Of a stretch of DNA of 64,000 bases, positions 17,371-25,905 are shown in pieces. The notes beneath the pieces are model-generated. The model searched no databases and was not told the DNA's origin. It was given only the letters and a program-made list of their open reading frames with translations. A program made the position numbers and the translations under genes. The DNA is from Curvibacter sp. AEP1-3 (GTDB taxonomy: Bacteria > Pseudomonadota > Gammaproteobacteria > Burkholderiales > Burkholderiaceae_C). The DNA lies in the NCBI RefSeq assembly GCF_002163715.1, contig NZ_CP015698.1, forward strand, positions 1,984,001-2,048,000, in the 5' to 3' direction. Numbering within the stretch: position 1 is the stretch's first letter; each line of letters opens with the position of its first letter.

Positions 17371-18231
17371 GTGAAACCCCTGGCGCAATGGCCGGTGGAC
17401 AGCCGCCGTGCCATCCGCGGGGTGTTCACCGATATCGACGACACCCTCACCCACGACGGCCACATTGCACGCGCGGCGCTGCAGGCGCTAGGGGACCTGA
17501 AGGCGGCCGGGCTGACGGTGATCCCCATCACCGGGCGGCCCATCGGCTGGTGCGAGCCCTTCATGGCGGTCACCAACGGCCCGGCCTGGCCGGTGGATGC
17601 CATGGTGGCGGAGAACGGGGCCGTGGCTTTTGTACCCGGCCCTGCCTACGCGGTTACTAGCCAAATTGACCTCCAGCGCCCGTCGGATATGCGCGGGGCG
17701 CTATCAAAACGATATCAACAAAGTGCTGAAGTGCGCACCGCCAACAGGCTGCGCATGGACTCCATTGCCGCCCAAGTCTGCGCCGAAGTGCCGGGCATGG
17801 AGCTCAGCCGCGACAGCGCGGGCCGCGAAACCGACCTCGCGTTCGACTACGCCGAATTTGCCCATCACTCGCCCGAAACGGTGCAACGCGTGCTGGCCCT
17901 GCTGCAAAGCCACGGCATGCAAACCACGGTGAGTAGCATCCACATTCACGGCTGCTTCGGGGACTTCAACAAATGGACCGGCGCCTGCTGGATCGTCCGC
18001 GAGTTGTTGGATCGTGACCTGAGCACCGAGTTGGACCAGTGGGTGTTTGTGGGCGACTCGGGCAACGACCAAGCCATGTTCCAGCACTTCACCCACAGCG
18101 CGGGCGTGGCCAACATAGCGCGCTTTGTGCCACAGCTCAGCCACCTGCCGACCTACCTCACGCCTTCTGCGCGAGGCGCAGGTTTTGCCGAGGTGGCCCG
18201 CGCCATTCTGGAAGCACGTTCTCTTGCATAA
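17371..18231 (+). CDS. HAD-superfamily phosphatase (Cof/MPGP-like)
   Basis: A 286-residue HAD hydrolase. Motif I is FTDIDDTLTHDG (nucleophile Asp in DxDDT), motif II is PITGRPIG, and motif IV is VFVGDSGNDQAMF. The cap resembles the C2 type of Cof, sucrose-phosphate and mannosyl-3-phosphoglycerate phosphatases; the substrate is unknown. The start is GTG 17371. A family A repeat at 17667-17716 lies in frame and encodes about residues 99-116 (LQRPSDMRGALSKRY), probably an added loop in the cap domain. The downstream MFS gene overlaps its end. Confidence 0.85.
   Translation: MKPLAQWPVDSRRAIRGVFTDIDDTLTHDGHIARAALQALGDLKAAGLTVIPITGRPIGWCEPFMAVTNGPAWPVDAMVAENGAVAFVPGPAYAVTSQIDLQRPSDMRGALSKRYQQSAEVRTANRLRMDSIAAQVCAEVPGMELSRDSAGRETDLAFDYAEFAHHSPETVQRVLALLQSHGMQTTVSSIHIHGCFGDFNKWTGACWIVRELLDRDLSTELDQWVFVGDSGNDQAMFQHFTHSAGVANIARFVPQLSHLPTYLTPSARGAGFAEVARAILEARSLA
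17667..17716 (+). repeat. Family A palindromic repeat, copy 3 (in frame in HAD gene)
   Basis: CCAGCGCCCGTCGGATATGC followed by GCGGGGCGCTATCAAAAC. The element is in the same orientation as the gene and its whole length is translated without a stop. Confidence 0.8.
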
Positions 18232-19420
18232 CGAACCCACCACCGGCGCCACTGCGCACCCCGGCTCCCGCACGGGCTTGCTGGCCGTGTTCGGCTCCAC
18301 GCTGTTTCAGCTCTCGGGCGTCTTTATGTTGTCGCCGCTGATGCTGGTGCTGCTCACAGAGCGGGAGGTGTCTACCACCATCGCCGGCCTGTTTGCGGCG
18401 ACCACCTGGCTAGGCATATTTATCGTGACGCCCTTTGCATCAGCGCTCACTCGACGATGGGGCCGCCGGCGCGCCATGTGGTTTGCCTCCGGCGTGCCGC
18501 TGGCAGCGGCAGTGGGCTTTTTGAGTACCGACTCCATAGCGGTGTGGTTTGTGTTGGAGCTTCTGGCGGGCATTGCAGGCGGCATGCGCTGGGTGCTGGC
18601 CGAGGCCTTGATTGCCGAGTTTTCGCCGCCCGAGCGCCTGGGGCGCACCATGGGCATGTACGCCACCATGGTGGGCGCGACCTTCATCATCGGCCCCAGC
18701 CTCTTGGCCTGGGCCGGCAGCACGGGGCATGTGGCACTGGGTCTGGTGATCGCGCTGCTGACCCTGGGCCTGGTGTGGACGATGTTCATACCGCCCATCC
18801 TCACCCCTGCAGAGGCCGGCAACACCAGCGTCGGACCGCGCGGCCTGTGGCAGGCGGTGCAGCAGCACCCTATCCTGATGCTGGCCGGGTTTATCGGCGG
18901 CTTCTTTGAGCTGGGCCTGGCCTCCATCCTGCCGCTCTACGGCCTGAGCATGGGTCTGGGCGCCAGTGCAGCCGCGTTGTTGATTTCTGTGAGCGGTCTG
19001 GGCAGCACGCTGGCAGCCATTCCGGTGGGGATGGCGGCAGACCGGTTTGCCGACCCGGTGCGAGGCCGCCGCAGCCTGATGGTGGCCGTAGCTGCCGTCG
19101 CCTTAGTGTGTGCTGCAGCCCTGCCTTTGGTGGAGCACGCCATCTGGGTCGCGTGGCCGGTGGTGTTTTTGCTCGGCGCCGCCGGCAGCAGCCTCTACAC
19201 CCTGTGCATGACCGACATTGGCGCGCGCGAAAAAGGCATTGCCCTGGTCAACTGCACCGCGGTGCTGGTGCTGAACTACACCTTGGGCGGGCTGGTGGCC
19301 TCCGGCATCAGCGGCGCGCTGATTGACTGGTCGGCCACGGTGGCTTTTCCGGCGGTGTTGATCTTGGTGGCGGCCGTGGGTCTGGCCGCCCTGCTGCGCG
19401 CCCGCCGCAACCCGGCCTGA
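18224..19420 (+). CDS. MFS transporter
   Basis: A major facilitator with about twelve hydrophobic helices, 398 residues from TTG 18224. The loop signature between helices 2 and 3 is visible as ALTRRWGRRRAM, and a second related motif is MAADRFADPVRGRR. The family exports or imports small molecules; the substrate is not evident. The start is uncertain: the open frame extends to 18125 inside the HAD gene, but TTG 18224 puts the first helix (GLLAVFGSTLFQLSGVFML) at a normal distance and gives an 8-base overlap with the HAD stop, consistent with translational coupling. Confidence 0.8.
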   Translation: MHNEPTTGATAHPGSRTGLLAVFGSTLFQLSGVFMLSPLMLVLLTEREVSTTIAGLFAATTWLGIFIVTPFASALTRRWGRRRAMWFASGVPLAAAVGFLSTDSIAVWFVLELLAGIAGGMRWVLAEALIAEFSPPERLGRTMGMYATMVGATFIIGPSLLAWAGSTGHVALGLVIALLTLGLVWTMFIPPILTPAEAGNTSVGPRGLWQAVQQHPILMLAGFIGGFFELGLASILPLYGLSMGLGASAAALLISVSGLGSTLAAIPVGMAADRFADPVRGRRSLMVAVAAVALVCAAALPLVEHAIWVAWPVVFLLGAAGSSLYTLCMTDIGAREKGIALVNCTAVLVLNYTLGGLVASGISGALIDWSATVAFPAVLILVAAVGLAALLRARRNPA

Positions 19421-19453
19421 TCCACCGCCACGCGGCCTTGCGGCCCGAAACGC

Positions 19454-20158
19454 CTATTTGCCCGAGGTCGCTTTTTTGACGACTTTGGCCGCTGGCTTGG
19501 CAGACTTGGCTACCGGTTTTTTAGCGGAAGACTTGATCTTGCTTTTAGACGATGCTTTTGCAGGCGCTTTGCTCTTGGCACCCGCTTTGGCTTTGCCCTT
19601 GGCGGCCGACTGCTTGGCGCTCTTTACCGTCACGGCCTTGCCCGGCGGGGGCAGCAAATCTTCAGTGGTCAGGCCATAGCGCTCGGCCATGTTGGCCCAG
19701 CCGGTGCCCCTTGCCTTTTGGGGCAAGACCCCATCCATCACCTGTTCGCCCTGCGGAGTGCGCAACACACCGCCATGCAGCGCCGCCTGCAGCTGATCCG
19801 GATTGGGGTAGGCCACGCCCTGCTGCGCCAGTGCGCCTTGCGCGAGCTTGAGCGCCAGGCGTACTTCGCCGTAACCCAATGGTCCGGTGGCTGGTTCTTT
19901 GCTGGCCGCACCTTCGGTAGCCGTCGGGCGGCCGCTGCGCAAGGTGGTGACCAGCTGATCCGCATCGTGGCGGTTGCCGATCCAGCCGCCGAACTCGGAG
20001 ATCAGCCGCTCTGTGGAAGCTGCGTTGTCGAGGGTGGCTGTCACGCCCTGGGCCAGCACCAGTGCGGGGGTAGCCACGGCACAAGCCATGGCTACAACGG
20101 TGGCGCGCACACCGCGCCGCAGCCACACGGGGCTGCAGATTTGAAAAATCGAAGTCAT
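19454..20158 (-). CDS. Secreted protein with Lys/Ala-rich histone-like tail
   Basis: A 234-residue protein of unknown function. The N-terminus is a signal peptide (VRATVVAMACAVATPALVLAQG). The middle part (LISEFGGWIGNRHDADQLVT, GYGEVRLALKLAQGALAQQG) is ordered and shows no domain I recognise. The last 60 or so residues are a low-complexity Lys/Ala/Ser tail (SAKQSAAKGKAKAGAKSKAP, KKPVAKSAKPAAKVVKKA) like histone H1 C-termini. Such a tail on an exported protein is unusual; it may bind an anionic partner such as nucleic acid, LPS or teichoic-like polymers. Confidence 0.7.
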   Translation of the reverse strand: MTSIFQICSPVWLRRGVRATVVAMACAVATPALVLAQGVTATLDNAASTERLISEFGGWIGNRHDADQLVTTLRSGRPTATEGAASKEPATGPLGYGEVRLALKLAQGALAQQGVAYPNPDQLQAALHGGVLRTPQGEQVMDGVLPQKARGTGWANMAERYGLTTEDLLPPPGKAVTVKSAKQSAAKGKAKAGAKSKAPAKASSKSKIKSSAKKPVAKSAKPAAKVVKKATSGK

Positions 20159-20179
20159 AAACGCAAGCTTAGCCGCTCC

Positions 20180-20196
20180 GGGCGGGCTGCCCGCCC
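20180..20196. other. GC-rich perfect palindrome downstream of the APAH gene
   Basis: GGGCGGGC and GCCCGCCC flank a single base. It lies between the end of the acetylpolyamine amidohydrolase gene and the start of the secreted-protein gene. It may act as a transcript 3' end, but there is no T-run. Confidence 0.35.
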
Positions 20197-20205
20197 CGGC
20201 GCGTG

Positions 20206-21246
20206 TTACGGATTGGTAAAGCCCTGCAACACATTCACCGCATTCACCCCCACCTCTTCCACGGCGTAACCGCCTTCAAAGATGAACACGGTGGGCAAGC
20301 CGGCTTTCGCCAGGCGCTCGCCGATGCGCAGGTAGTCGTCCGTCCTAAGCTTGAAGCCCGAAATCGGGTCGCCCTCAAAGGTATCCATGCCCAGCGACAC
20401 CACCAATGCGTCCGCACCAAAGCGTGCAATGCCCGCCAAGGCAGTCTCCAGGGCCTGAGCCCAGGTGGCGTAGTCGGTACCGCGAGGCAGCGGCAGGTTG
20501 AGGTTGGCCCCCAATCCAGCGCCGGAGCCGGTTTCATCCGCATGGCCCAGATAGAACGGGTACTCGGTGCGCGGGTCGCCGTGAATGCTGGCGAAGTACA
20601 CATCGGGCCGGTCGTAAAAGATGGCCTGGGTGCCGTTGCCGTGGTGGTAGTCCACATCCAGCACCGCCACCTTCTTCATGCCGGCATTGCGCAGGTGCTG
20701 TGCCGCCAAGGCTGCGTTGTTCAAGAAGCAGTAGCCGCCAAAAAAGTCGGCCCCTGCATGGTGGCCGGGCGGGCGGCTCAGGGCGAAGGCGGCGCGGTCG
20801 CCGGCCAGCAAGGCTTGCGCGGCGCTCAAGGCGCATTGCGCTCCGGCGCGGGCGGCCACCCAAGTGCCGCTGGTGAAGGGCGTGCCCGCGTCGTACGAAT
20901 ACAGCCCCACCTTGGCGGCAAAGTTGTCAGGTTCAATGTCGGTGCGGAAGGTGCGCGTGGGCCAGACGGAGGGCAGGATGTCTTTGTCCGCATTGGCTGC
21001 GTCCAGCGCCACCCACTGGTCCCAAGCCGTTGCTAGAAAGCGCAGGTAGCGCGGGCTGTGGATGGCGGTGAGCGCCGCCTCGTCAAAGGCTTGCGGCTCC
21101 AGCACCGCGCCCAGCTGACGGCGTTGCAGCTCGGCCAGCACATGGTCGGCACGGGCCGGCACCTCAAAGCACGGCACCAGCGCGCCACGGAACATTTCGA
21201 CTTTGCCCTGGTGCTGGGCGTGGAGGTGGTTGTAAAAGGTTTTCAT
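20206..21246 (-). CDS. Acetylpolyamine amidohydrolase (HDAC family)
   Basis: A 346-residue zinc-dependent deacetylase of the histone deacetylase/acetoin-utilisation family. The N-terminus (VEMFRGALVPCFEVPARADH) resembles acetylpolyamine amidohydrolases. Catalytic motifs are SRPPGHHAGADFFGGYC (tandem His), LDVDYHHGNGTQ (zinc ligands), VYFASIHGDP and VSLGMDTFEGDP. It probably deacetylates acetylated polyamines or a similar N-acetyl-amine in the cytoplasm. The gene is flanked by family A repeats and followed by a short GC palindrome. Confidence 0.88.
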   Translation of the reverse strand: MKTFYNHLHAQHQGKVEMFRGALVPCFEVPARADHVLAELQRRQLGAVLEPQAFDEAALTAIHSPRYLRFLATAWDQWVALDAANADKDILPSVWPTRTFRTDIEPDNFAAKVGLYSYDAGTPFTSGTWVAARAGAQCALSAAQALLAGDRAAFALSRPPGHHAGADFFGGYCFLNNAALAAQHLRNAGMKKVAVLDVDYHHGNGTQAIFYDRPDVYFASIHGDPRTEYPFYLGHADETGSGAGLGANLNLPLPRGTDYATWAQALETALAGIARFGADALVVSLGMDTFEGDPISGFKLRTDDYLRIGERLAKAGLPTVFIFEGGYAVEEVGVNAVNVLQGFTNP

Positions 21247-21267
21247 GATGGCTGAAGAAACAAATGA

Positions 21268-21320
21268 GCCACTAGCGCACGTGGAATATGCGCAAGCAGC
21301 TATCTAATAAATAGCAAATC
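21268..21320 (+). repeat. Family A palindromic repeat, copy 4 (intergenic)
   Basis: CACTAGCGCACGTGGAATAT then GCGCAAGCAGCTATC and AATAAATAGCAAA. It lies between the APAH gene and the PPC/DUF296 gene. Confidence 0.85.
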
Positions 21321-21732
21321 AGTTCCGGGGACGGATCACCAGTTCATCGTATCCGGTGAGCGAATCCGGCTCGCGGGTGAACTGCCAGTCGGGCAGCAGG
21401 GCCAGCAGCACCTCGGCCGTGGTGAGCACGATGCAGCCCGGCGCCACATGCCCGCCCAGCACCTGCCCCTTGGCCGTAGAAATAGCCATGTGCATATGCG
21501 AGCCCGTCTTGTCGCCACCGGCGGCCACCGTGCCCGAGAGGGTGAGGATCTCCATGCTTTCGGTCAGCCGCGTGGGTTGCGCCGCGCCTGCCAGGCGGAT
21601 GCCCGCCGTGGACAGGCTGCCGATGCCGGACAACACGAACGCTGCGCGGCAGTTTTGGGCGAGAACCGCGGCTTCCAGCGCGGCGCGCAGGTCTTGGCCG
21701 GGGGTGAGACGAACAGGAAATGGCTTCATCAA
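21319..21732 (-). CDS. PPC/DUF296 domain protein
   Basis: A 137-residue single-domain protein of the PPC (plants and prokaryotes conserved, DUF296) family. It has the order FPVRLTPGQDLRAALEAAV, FVLSGIGSLSTAGIRLAG, GSHMHMAIS and VLGGHVAPGCIVLTTAEV; the HMH and GGH histidines form the usual metal-site pattern. In plants the domain accompanies AT-hook proteins; in bacteria the role is unknown. It begins with two adjacent Met codons and I kept the first. Family A repeats lie at both ends. Confidence 0.88.
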   Translation of the reverse strand: MMKPFPVRLTPGQDLRAALEAAVLAQNCRAAFVLSGIGSLSTAGIRLAGAAQPTRLTESMEILTLSGTVAAGGDKTGSHMHMAISTAKGQVLGGHVAPGCIVLTTAEVLLALLPDWQFTREPDSLTGYDELVIRPRN

Positions 21733-21748
21733 ATCCCTCTCAAATCAG

Positions 21749-21800
21749 CCACCAGCGCCCATGAAATATGCGCGAGCAGCTCTTTTATTGATAGCAAACA
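21749..21800 (+). repeat. Family A palindromic repeat, copy 5 (intergenic)
   Basis: CACCAGCGCCCATGAAATAT, GCGCGAGCAGCTC and TTGATAGCAAA. It lies between the PPC/DUF296 gene and murA. Confidence 0.85.
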
Positions 21801-21818
21801 CGCTTTCGCGTGCTGCCT

Positions 21819-23099
21819 TCAGTGGGGCTTGTGGGTGATGCGTGCGCCCAGGGCGAGCAGCTTTTCGTCCAGCTTTTCGTAGCCGCGCTGGATCATGTTG
21901 GCGTTCTGCACCGTGGACTTGCCGCTGGCGCACAAGGCAGCGCCCAAGAGGGCCATGCCGGCGCGGATGTCGGGGCTTGGCAAGGTGGTGCCGCGCAGGC
22001 GGCTCTTGCCGCTGATGACCACGCGGTGCGGGTCGCACACCACGGCGGCGGCGCCCATGCCGATGAGCTTGTCCACAAAGTACAGGCGCGACTCAAACAT
22101 CTTCTCGAAGAACAGCACATTGCCTTCCACCTGCGTGGCCAGGGTGATCATGCAGCTCATCTGGTCGGTGGCGAACTGGGGCCAGGGGCCGTCGCCGATG
22201 ACAGGCATGGCGCCGTCAAAATCGCGGGTGACTTGCATGCGCTGATTGGCGGACAGGAAGATGTGCTTGTCGTGCAAATCAATCTTCACGCCCAGCGTCT
22301 CGAACACGCGGTGGCACATGCCGTAGGCGTGCTTGTCGGTGCCCTCGACCGTGATTTCGCCACCGGTGGCCGCAGCCAGCGCCAGGTAAGACGCGGCCTC
22401 GATGTGGTCGTGGCACACGGTGTAGGTGGTGCCGTGCAGCGAGTCCACGCCTTCCACGCTGAGCTGGTTGGTGCCGATGCCGCTGATCTTGGCGCCCATG
22501 GCGTTGAGCAGATGAGCAAGGTCTTGCACATGCGGCTCGCAAGCAGCGTTGCGGATCAGGGTGTGGCCACGGCTCACCGCTGCAGCCATGAGGATGTGCT
22601 CGGTGCCAGTGACCGACGGCTCGTCAAAAAACAACTCAGCGCCCGTCAGCGGGCCGGGCATGGTGAAGTCGTACACGCCATTGATGCTGACCTTGGCGCC
22701 CAGCTTTTGCAGGCCATAAAAGTGCGTGTCCAAGCGGCGGCGGCCGATGACGTCGCCTCCCGGGGGGAACAAGCGAGCGGAGCCGGTGCGGTGCAAAAGG
22801 CCGGCCACACACAGGATGGAGGTGCGGACCTTGTTGCACAAAGCCTGGCCGATTTCGCTGGTGCGCACGCTGGCAACATGGATGCTGACACGCTCGCCGC
22901 TGCGTTCGACCTTGCCGCCGATTTCGACGATCACGTCCAGCATGTGGCGCACGTCGATGATGTCGGGCACGTTGTCGAGGATGACTTCCTGGTCCGTCAG
23001 GATGCAGGCCGCAATCATGGGCAGGATGGCGTTTTTGTTGCCGGAAGCGCGAATGGTGCCTCGCAGGGGCACGCCGCCTTCAATTTCAAATGTCGACAT
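21819..23099 (-). CDS. murA: UDP-GlcNAc 1-carboxyvinyltransferase, Asp variant
   Basis: A 426-residue MurA-family enolpyruvyl transferase, the first committed enzyme of peptidoglycan synthesis. It has SGNKNAIL (substrate Lys), FATDQMSCM (catalytic Asp) and the C-terminal NANMIQRGYEKLDEKLLALG. The active-site loop reads PPGGDVIGRRRLDTHF, where most enzymes have PGGC: the cysteine that fosfomycin alkylates is replaced by Asp116. Asp at this site is known from naturally fosfomycin-resistant MurA proteins. The gene stands alone and not in a his/mur operon, so it could be a second copy. Confidence 0.92.
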   Translation of the reverse strand: MSTFEIEGGVPLRGTIRASGNKNAILPMIAACILTDQEVILDNVPDIIDVRHMLDVIVEIGGKVERSGERVSIHVASVRTSEIGQALCNKVRTSILCVAGLLHRTGSARLFPPGGDVIGRRRLDTHFYGLQKLGAKVSINGVYDFTMPGPLTGAELFFDEPSVTGTEHILMAAAVSRGHTLIRNAACEPHVQDLAHLLNAMGAKISGIGTNQLSVEGVDSLHGTTYTVCHDHIEAASYLALAAATGGEITVEGTDKHAYGMCHRVFETLGVKIDLHDKHIFLSANQRMQVTRDFDGAMPVIGDGPWPQFATDQMSCMITLATQVEGNVLFFEKMFESRLYFVDKLIGMGAAAVVCDPHRVVISGKSRLRGTTLPSPDIRAGMALLGAALCASGKSTVQNANMIQRGYEKLDEKLLALGARITHKPH

Positions 23100-23223
23100 G
23101 GTGAGATTCAGTGTTGGGAGGCCGGGGTTTTCCGGCCGAGGGGGAGATTGTTACCGCTCCGGGCCCGATTCTTGTAACTTTGTGCTGTAACGGTTACAGG
23201 AACAGCGACGAAGTTGGCACTTT

Positions 23224-23940
23224 TCAGGCGGCCAGCCAGCGGGCGAAGGCGGCGTTGACGGCGTCGGGCTGCTCCATCGTGCTCATATGGCCGCAGTCTT
23301 CCAGCACCACCAGCTCCGCGCGCACGGCGTGCATGGCGTCCACCATGGCCTGGTGCTGCTCGGGCGGGCTCCAGGCGTCTTGCCGGCCGGTGAGCACCAG
23401 CGTCGGGCAGGTGATGCCGGCAAGCACCGGTGCGGCATCGGGCCGGGTGAGTAGCGCATTGATTTGCGCGGCAAACTGGGCAGGACTGCTGCGCTCCAGC
23501 ATGGCCAGCACTTGCTCGAACACCGGGCCACCCACCACGGCGGGGTGCACCATGGGGCGTACCCACATGGCGCCCATGGCCCGCATGCCGGCGCGCTGTG
23601 CGTGCGACAGCAGGGCCATGCGGCCGGCTTTTTCTTTGGCGCCGGCTTTGCCCTCTGCCAAGGGGTGCACGCCGGTGTCCAGCAAGGCCAGGCGCTCTAC
23701 CCGCCCGGGGGCCAGGCGCATCAACTCCAGGGCCACGCGCCCGCCCATGCTGTGGCCGGCCAGGGCAAAGGTGGCAGGGGCGGCGGCCAGCACCTGCTGC
23801 GCCATGGCGGTGAGCGAGTCGGTCAGGCCCCAGTCCATCACCATGCAGTGGTGGCTGGCGGACAAGGCCTGCACCTGCGGTGCCCAGACGGCGGCATCGC
23901 ACATCAGGCCGGGGAGTAATACGAGGTTTTTGGTAGTCAA
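23224..23940 (-). CDS. Alpha/beta hydrolase
   Basis: A 238-residue alpha/beta hydrolase. The nucleophile elbow is ALAGHSMGGRVALEL (GxSxG), the acidic residue is probably in PTLVLTGRQDAWSPP and the His in EDCGHMSTMEQPDAV, as in MhpC/BioH-like enzymes. It begins MTTKNLVLLPGLMCDAAVW. The substrate is unknown. It lies between murA and the LysR gene on the same strand, separated from the latter by a family A repeat, and no pathway link is evident. Confidence 0.88.
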   Translation of the reverse strand: MTTKNLVLLPGLMCDAAVWAPQVQALSASHHCMVMDWGLTDSLTAMAQQVLAAAPATFALAGHSMGGRVALELMRLAPGRVERLALLDTGVHPLAEGKAGAKEKAGRMALLSHAQRAGMRAMGAMWVRPMVHPAVVGGPVFEQVLAMLERSSPAQFAAQINALLTRPDAAPVLAGITCPTLVLTGRQDAWSPPEQHQAMVDAMHAVRAELVVLEDCGHMSTMEQPDAVNAAFARWLAA

Positions 23941-23942
23941 AT

Positions 23943-23990
23943 CAGGCTCCAGCGCTCGCAGAATATGCGCGAGCAGCTATCAAAAAAGTA
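23943..23990 (+). repeat. Family A palindromic repeat, copy 6 (intergenic)
   Basis: CTCCAGCGCTCGCAGAATAT then GCGCGAGCAGCTATCAAAAA. It lies between the alpha/beta hydrolase gene and the LysR gene and is among the closest copies to the consensus. Confidence 0.88.
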
Positions 23991-24056
23991 GTGAATCAAT
24001 TGGTGCGCCAGAGCAAAACTTGCCTGCCCGGCGCTGCAGCTCACACTGTAGCGGCA

Positions 24057-24980
24057 TCACCTGCCATGGCGTTTGCGCTGCGGCTTCTTCAGGGCCGCCA
24101 CCAGATATTCTGCAAAGCCGGTGGTGGCGGGCGACGGCGTGCGGTGCGCAGACTGGTAGAGGCAGACCTGCCGGACCACCTCCGGGTCCACGATGCGCCG
24201 CATCACCAAACCCTGCCGTTTGGCCCAGGTCTGCACATAAGCCGGCGATACCGTGGCCGCCAACCCCGCCGCCGCAATGCCGAATGCGGTGGAGATGTGA
24301 TCCACCACTTCGCGTGGGCGGATGCGCTCGGCCTCGGGCAAGGCCACCCCCATTTGCGCCACGCTGATTTCATGGTCGCGCCCCGCCGTCACCAGCGTGT
24401 GGGCGCGCACATCAGCCCATTGCACTTCCGGCCTGGTGGCCAAGGGGTGCCCGGGCGCGCACCACAGCACCCAGGGGCTACTGAACAGGGGGGTGTGATG
24501 CACCGCATCGCTGCCGGGCCGGTCGGGGCCTATGGCCAGATCGACCTCGCCACTGGCCACCACATCGGTGAGCTGTTCGACGGCGGCGTCGCGGATGCGC
24601 ACCACGATTTTGGGCCGGTCCAGGTTGTAGTCGCGGATCAGCAGCGGCAGGATGGTGCTGGCAATCACCATGGGCGCCGCAATGCGGACCAGCCCGCTGG
24701 CACGGTTGCGCAAATCGGTGGCGGCCACCTCGGCCAAATGCAGGTGCTTGAGCACCGTTTGTGCGGAGGCATAAAACTCTTTGCCCTCGGCCGACAGGCT
24801 GACTTTGCGCGTGCTGCGCACAAACAATTTGAAGCCCAGGCTGGACTCCAACTCGACTACCAGCTGACTCACCGCCGAGGGGCTGAGCGCGAGCCGGTCT
24901 GCCGCGCTGGTAAAGCTGAGCAGCTCGGCAGCGGTCACAAAAGCTTCGAGTTGGCGAAGGGTATAGCGGCTGGATGACAT
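24057..24980 (-). CDS. LysR-type regulator of the meta-cleavage cluster
   Basis: A 307-residue LysR-type regulator starting at ATG 24980. The winged helix is at the N-terminus (TLRQLEAFVTAAELLSFTSA, ALSPSAVSQLVVELE), followed by the effector-binding domain (SGLVRIAAPMVIASTILPLL). It is divergently transcribed from the aromatic-degradation genes that start 110 bases away, the normal arrangement for a LysR regulator and its target. The inducer is probably a pathway intermediate. A longer frame reaching 25151 overlaps the divergent gene and is unlikely. Confidence 0.9.
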   Translation of the reverse strand: MSSSRYTLRQLEAFVTAAELLSFTSAADRLALSPSAVSQLVVELESSLGFKLFVRSTRKVSLSAEGKEFYASAQTVLKHLHLAEVAATDLRNRASGLVRIAAPMVIASTILPLLIRDYNLDRPKIVVRIRDAAVEQLTDVVASGEVDLAIGPDRPGSDAVHHTPLFSSPWVLWCAPGHPLATRPEVQWADVRAHTLVTAGRDHEISVAQMGVALPEAERIRPREVVDHISTAFGIAAAGLAATVSPAYVQTWAKRQGLVMRRIVDPEVVRQVCLYQSAHRTPSPATTGFAEYLVAALKKPQRKRHGR

Positions 24981-24987
24981 GGGTCTA

Positions 24988-25007
24988 TTGTGAAGCTCGT
25001 CTAACAA
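24988..25007. promoter_or_regulatory. Possible LysR operator
   Basis: TTGT and ACAA, separated by 12 bases, form a short imperfect dyad within the 110-base divergent region between the LysR gene and hpaH. The shape is similar to the T-N11-A class of LysR sites, but the match is weak. Confidence 0.3.
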
Positions 25008-25090
25008 ATTGCCCAGAATAAATCGTTTGTCGTGCAGCGACGCCCTCTGCACACTCGCGCTCCAAATACAAGGTTCGAGGAGACATTCAC

Positions 25091-25894
25091 TTGCTGGCAC
25101 CCGACATCCACATCGCCCTGGCGCGCGAGCTCCATGAAGCGGAGAAGACACGCATTCAGGTAGAACATTTCTCCAAACGCTTTCCGACCATGGAGATGGC
25201 CGACAGCTACGCCATCCAGCGCGCCTGGGTGCAGATCAAGCTGGATGAGGGCCGCAAAATTTTGGGGCACAAGATCGGCCTGACCTCGCGTGCGATGCAG
25301 ATTTCGTCGCAGATCACCGAGCCCGATTACGGCGCCATGACGGACGACATGCTGTTCCCCGAGGGGGGCGACATTCCCGTGCAGCGCTTCATCCTGCCCC
25401 GCGTGGAGGTGGAGCTGGCCTTCATTTTGGGCAAGCCCTTGCGCGGCCCCAACGTGACCATTTTTGAGGTGCTGGCCGCCACCGATTACGTGGTCCCGGC
25501 GCTGGAGATCATTGACGCCCGCATCGAGCAGTTCGACCGCGTGACCAAAGCCCCGCGCAAAGTGCTGGACACGATTGCCGACAACGCAGCCAACGCCGGC
25601 ATCGTGATGGGCGGGCGCCCCGTCAAACCCGATGCGCTGGATTTGCGCTGGTGCGGCGCCCTGCTCTACAAGAACGGGGTGATTGAGGAGTCAGGCCTCG
25701 CAGCCGCTGTACTCAACCACCCTGCCCACGGCGTGGCCTGGCTGGCCAACAAGCTGGCACCGTACAACGAAGGCCTGGCCGCTGGCGAGGTGGTGCTGGG
25801 CGGCTCCTTCACCCGACCGGTGGCTGGCGCGGCAGGAGACACTTTCCATGCGGACTACGGCCCGCTGGGCGCGATCTCATTCCGCTTCATGTGA
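25091..25894 (+). CDS. hpaH: 2-oxo-hept-3-ene-1,7-dioate hydratase
   Basis: A 267-residue hydratase of the MhpD/HpaH type, which adds water to 2-oxo-hept-3-ene-1,7-dioate in the homoprotocatechuate pathway. Signatures are [38 protein letters not shown] and the C-terminal [12 protein letters not shown]. The start TTG 25091 is placed nine bases after GGAG. It is the first gene of a seven-step cluster and its stop lies 11 bases before the aldolase. Confidence 0.9.
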   Translation: MLAPDIHIALARELHEAEKTRIQVEHFSKRFPTMEMADSYAIQRAWVQIKLDEGRKILGHKIGLTSRAMQISSQITEPDYGAMTDDMLFPEGGDIPVQRFILPRVEVELAFILGKPLRGPNVTIFEVLAATDYVVPALEIIDARIEQFDRVTKAPRKVLDTIADNAANAGIVMGGRPVKPDALDLRWCGALLYKNGVIEESGLAAAVLNHPAHGVAWLANKLAPYNEGLAAGEVVLGGSFTRPVAGAAGDTFHADYGPLGAISFRFM

Positions 25895-25905
25895 GCGCCG
25901 GGGCC

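Noticed and set aside
21810..23177. A 455-residue frame opposite murA
   Set aside because: Antisense shadow of a well-conserved gene.
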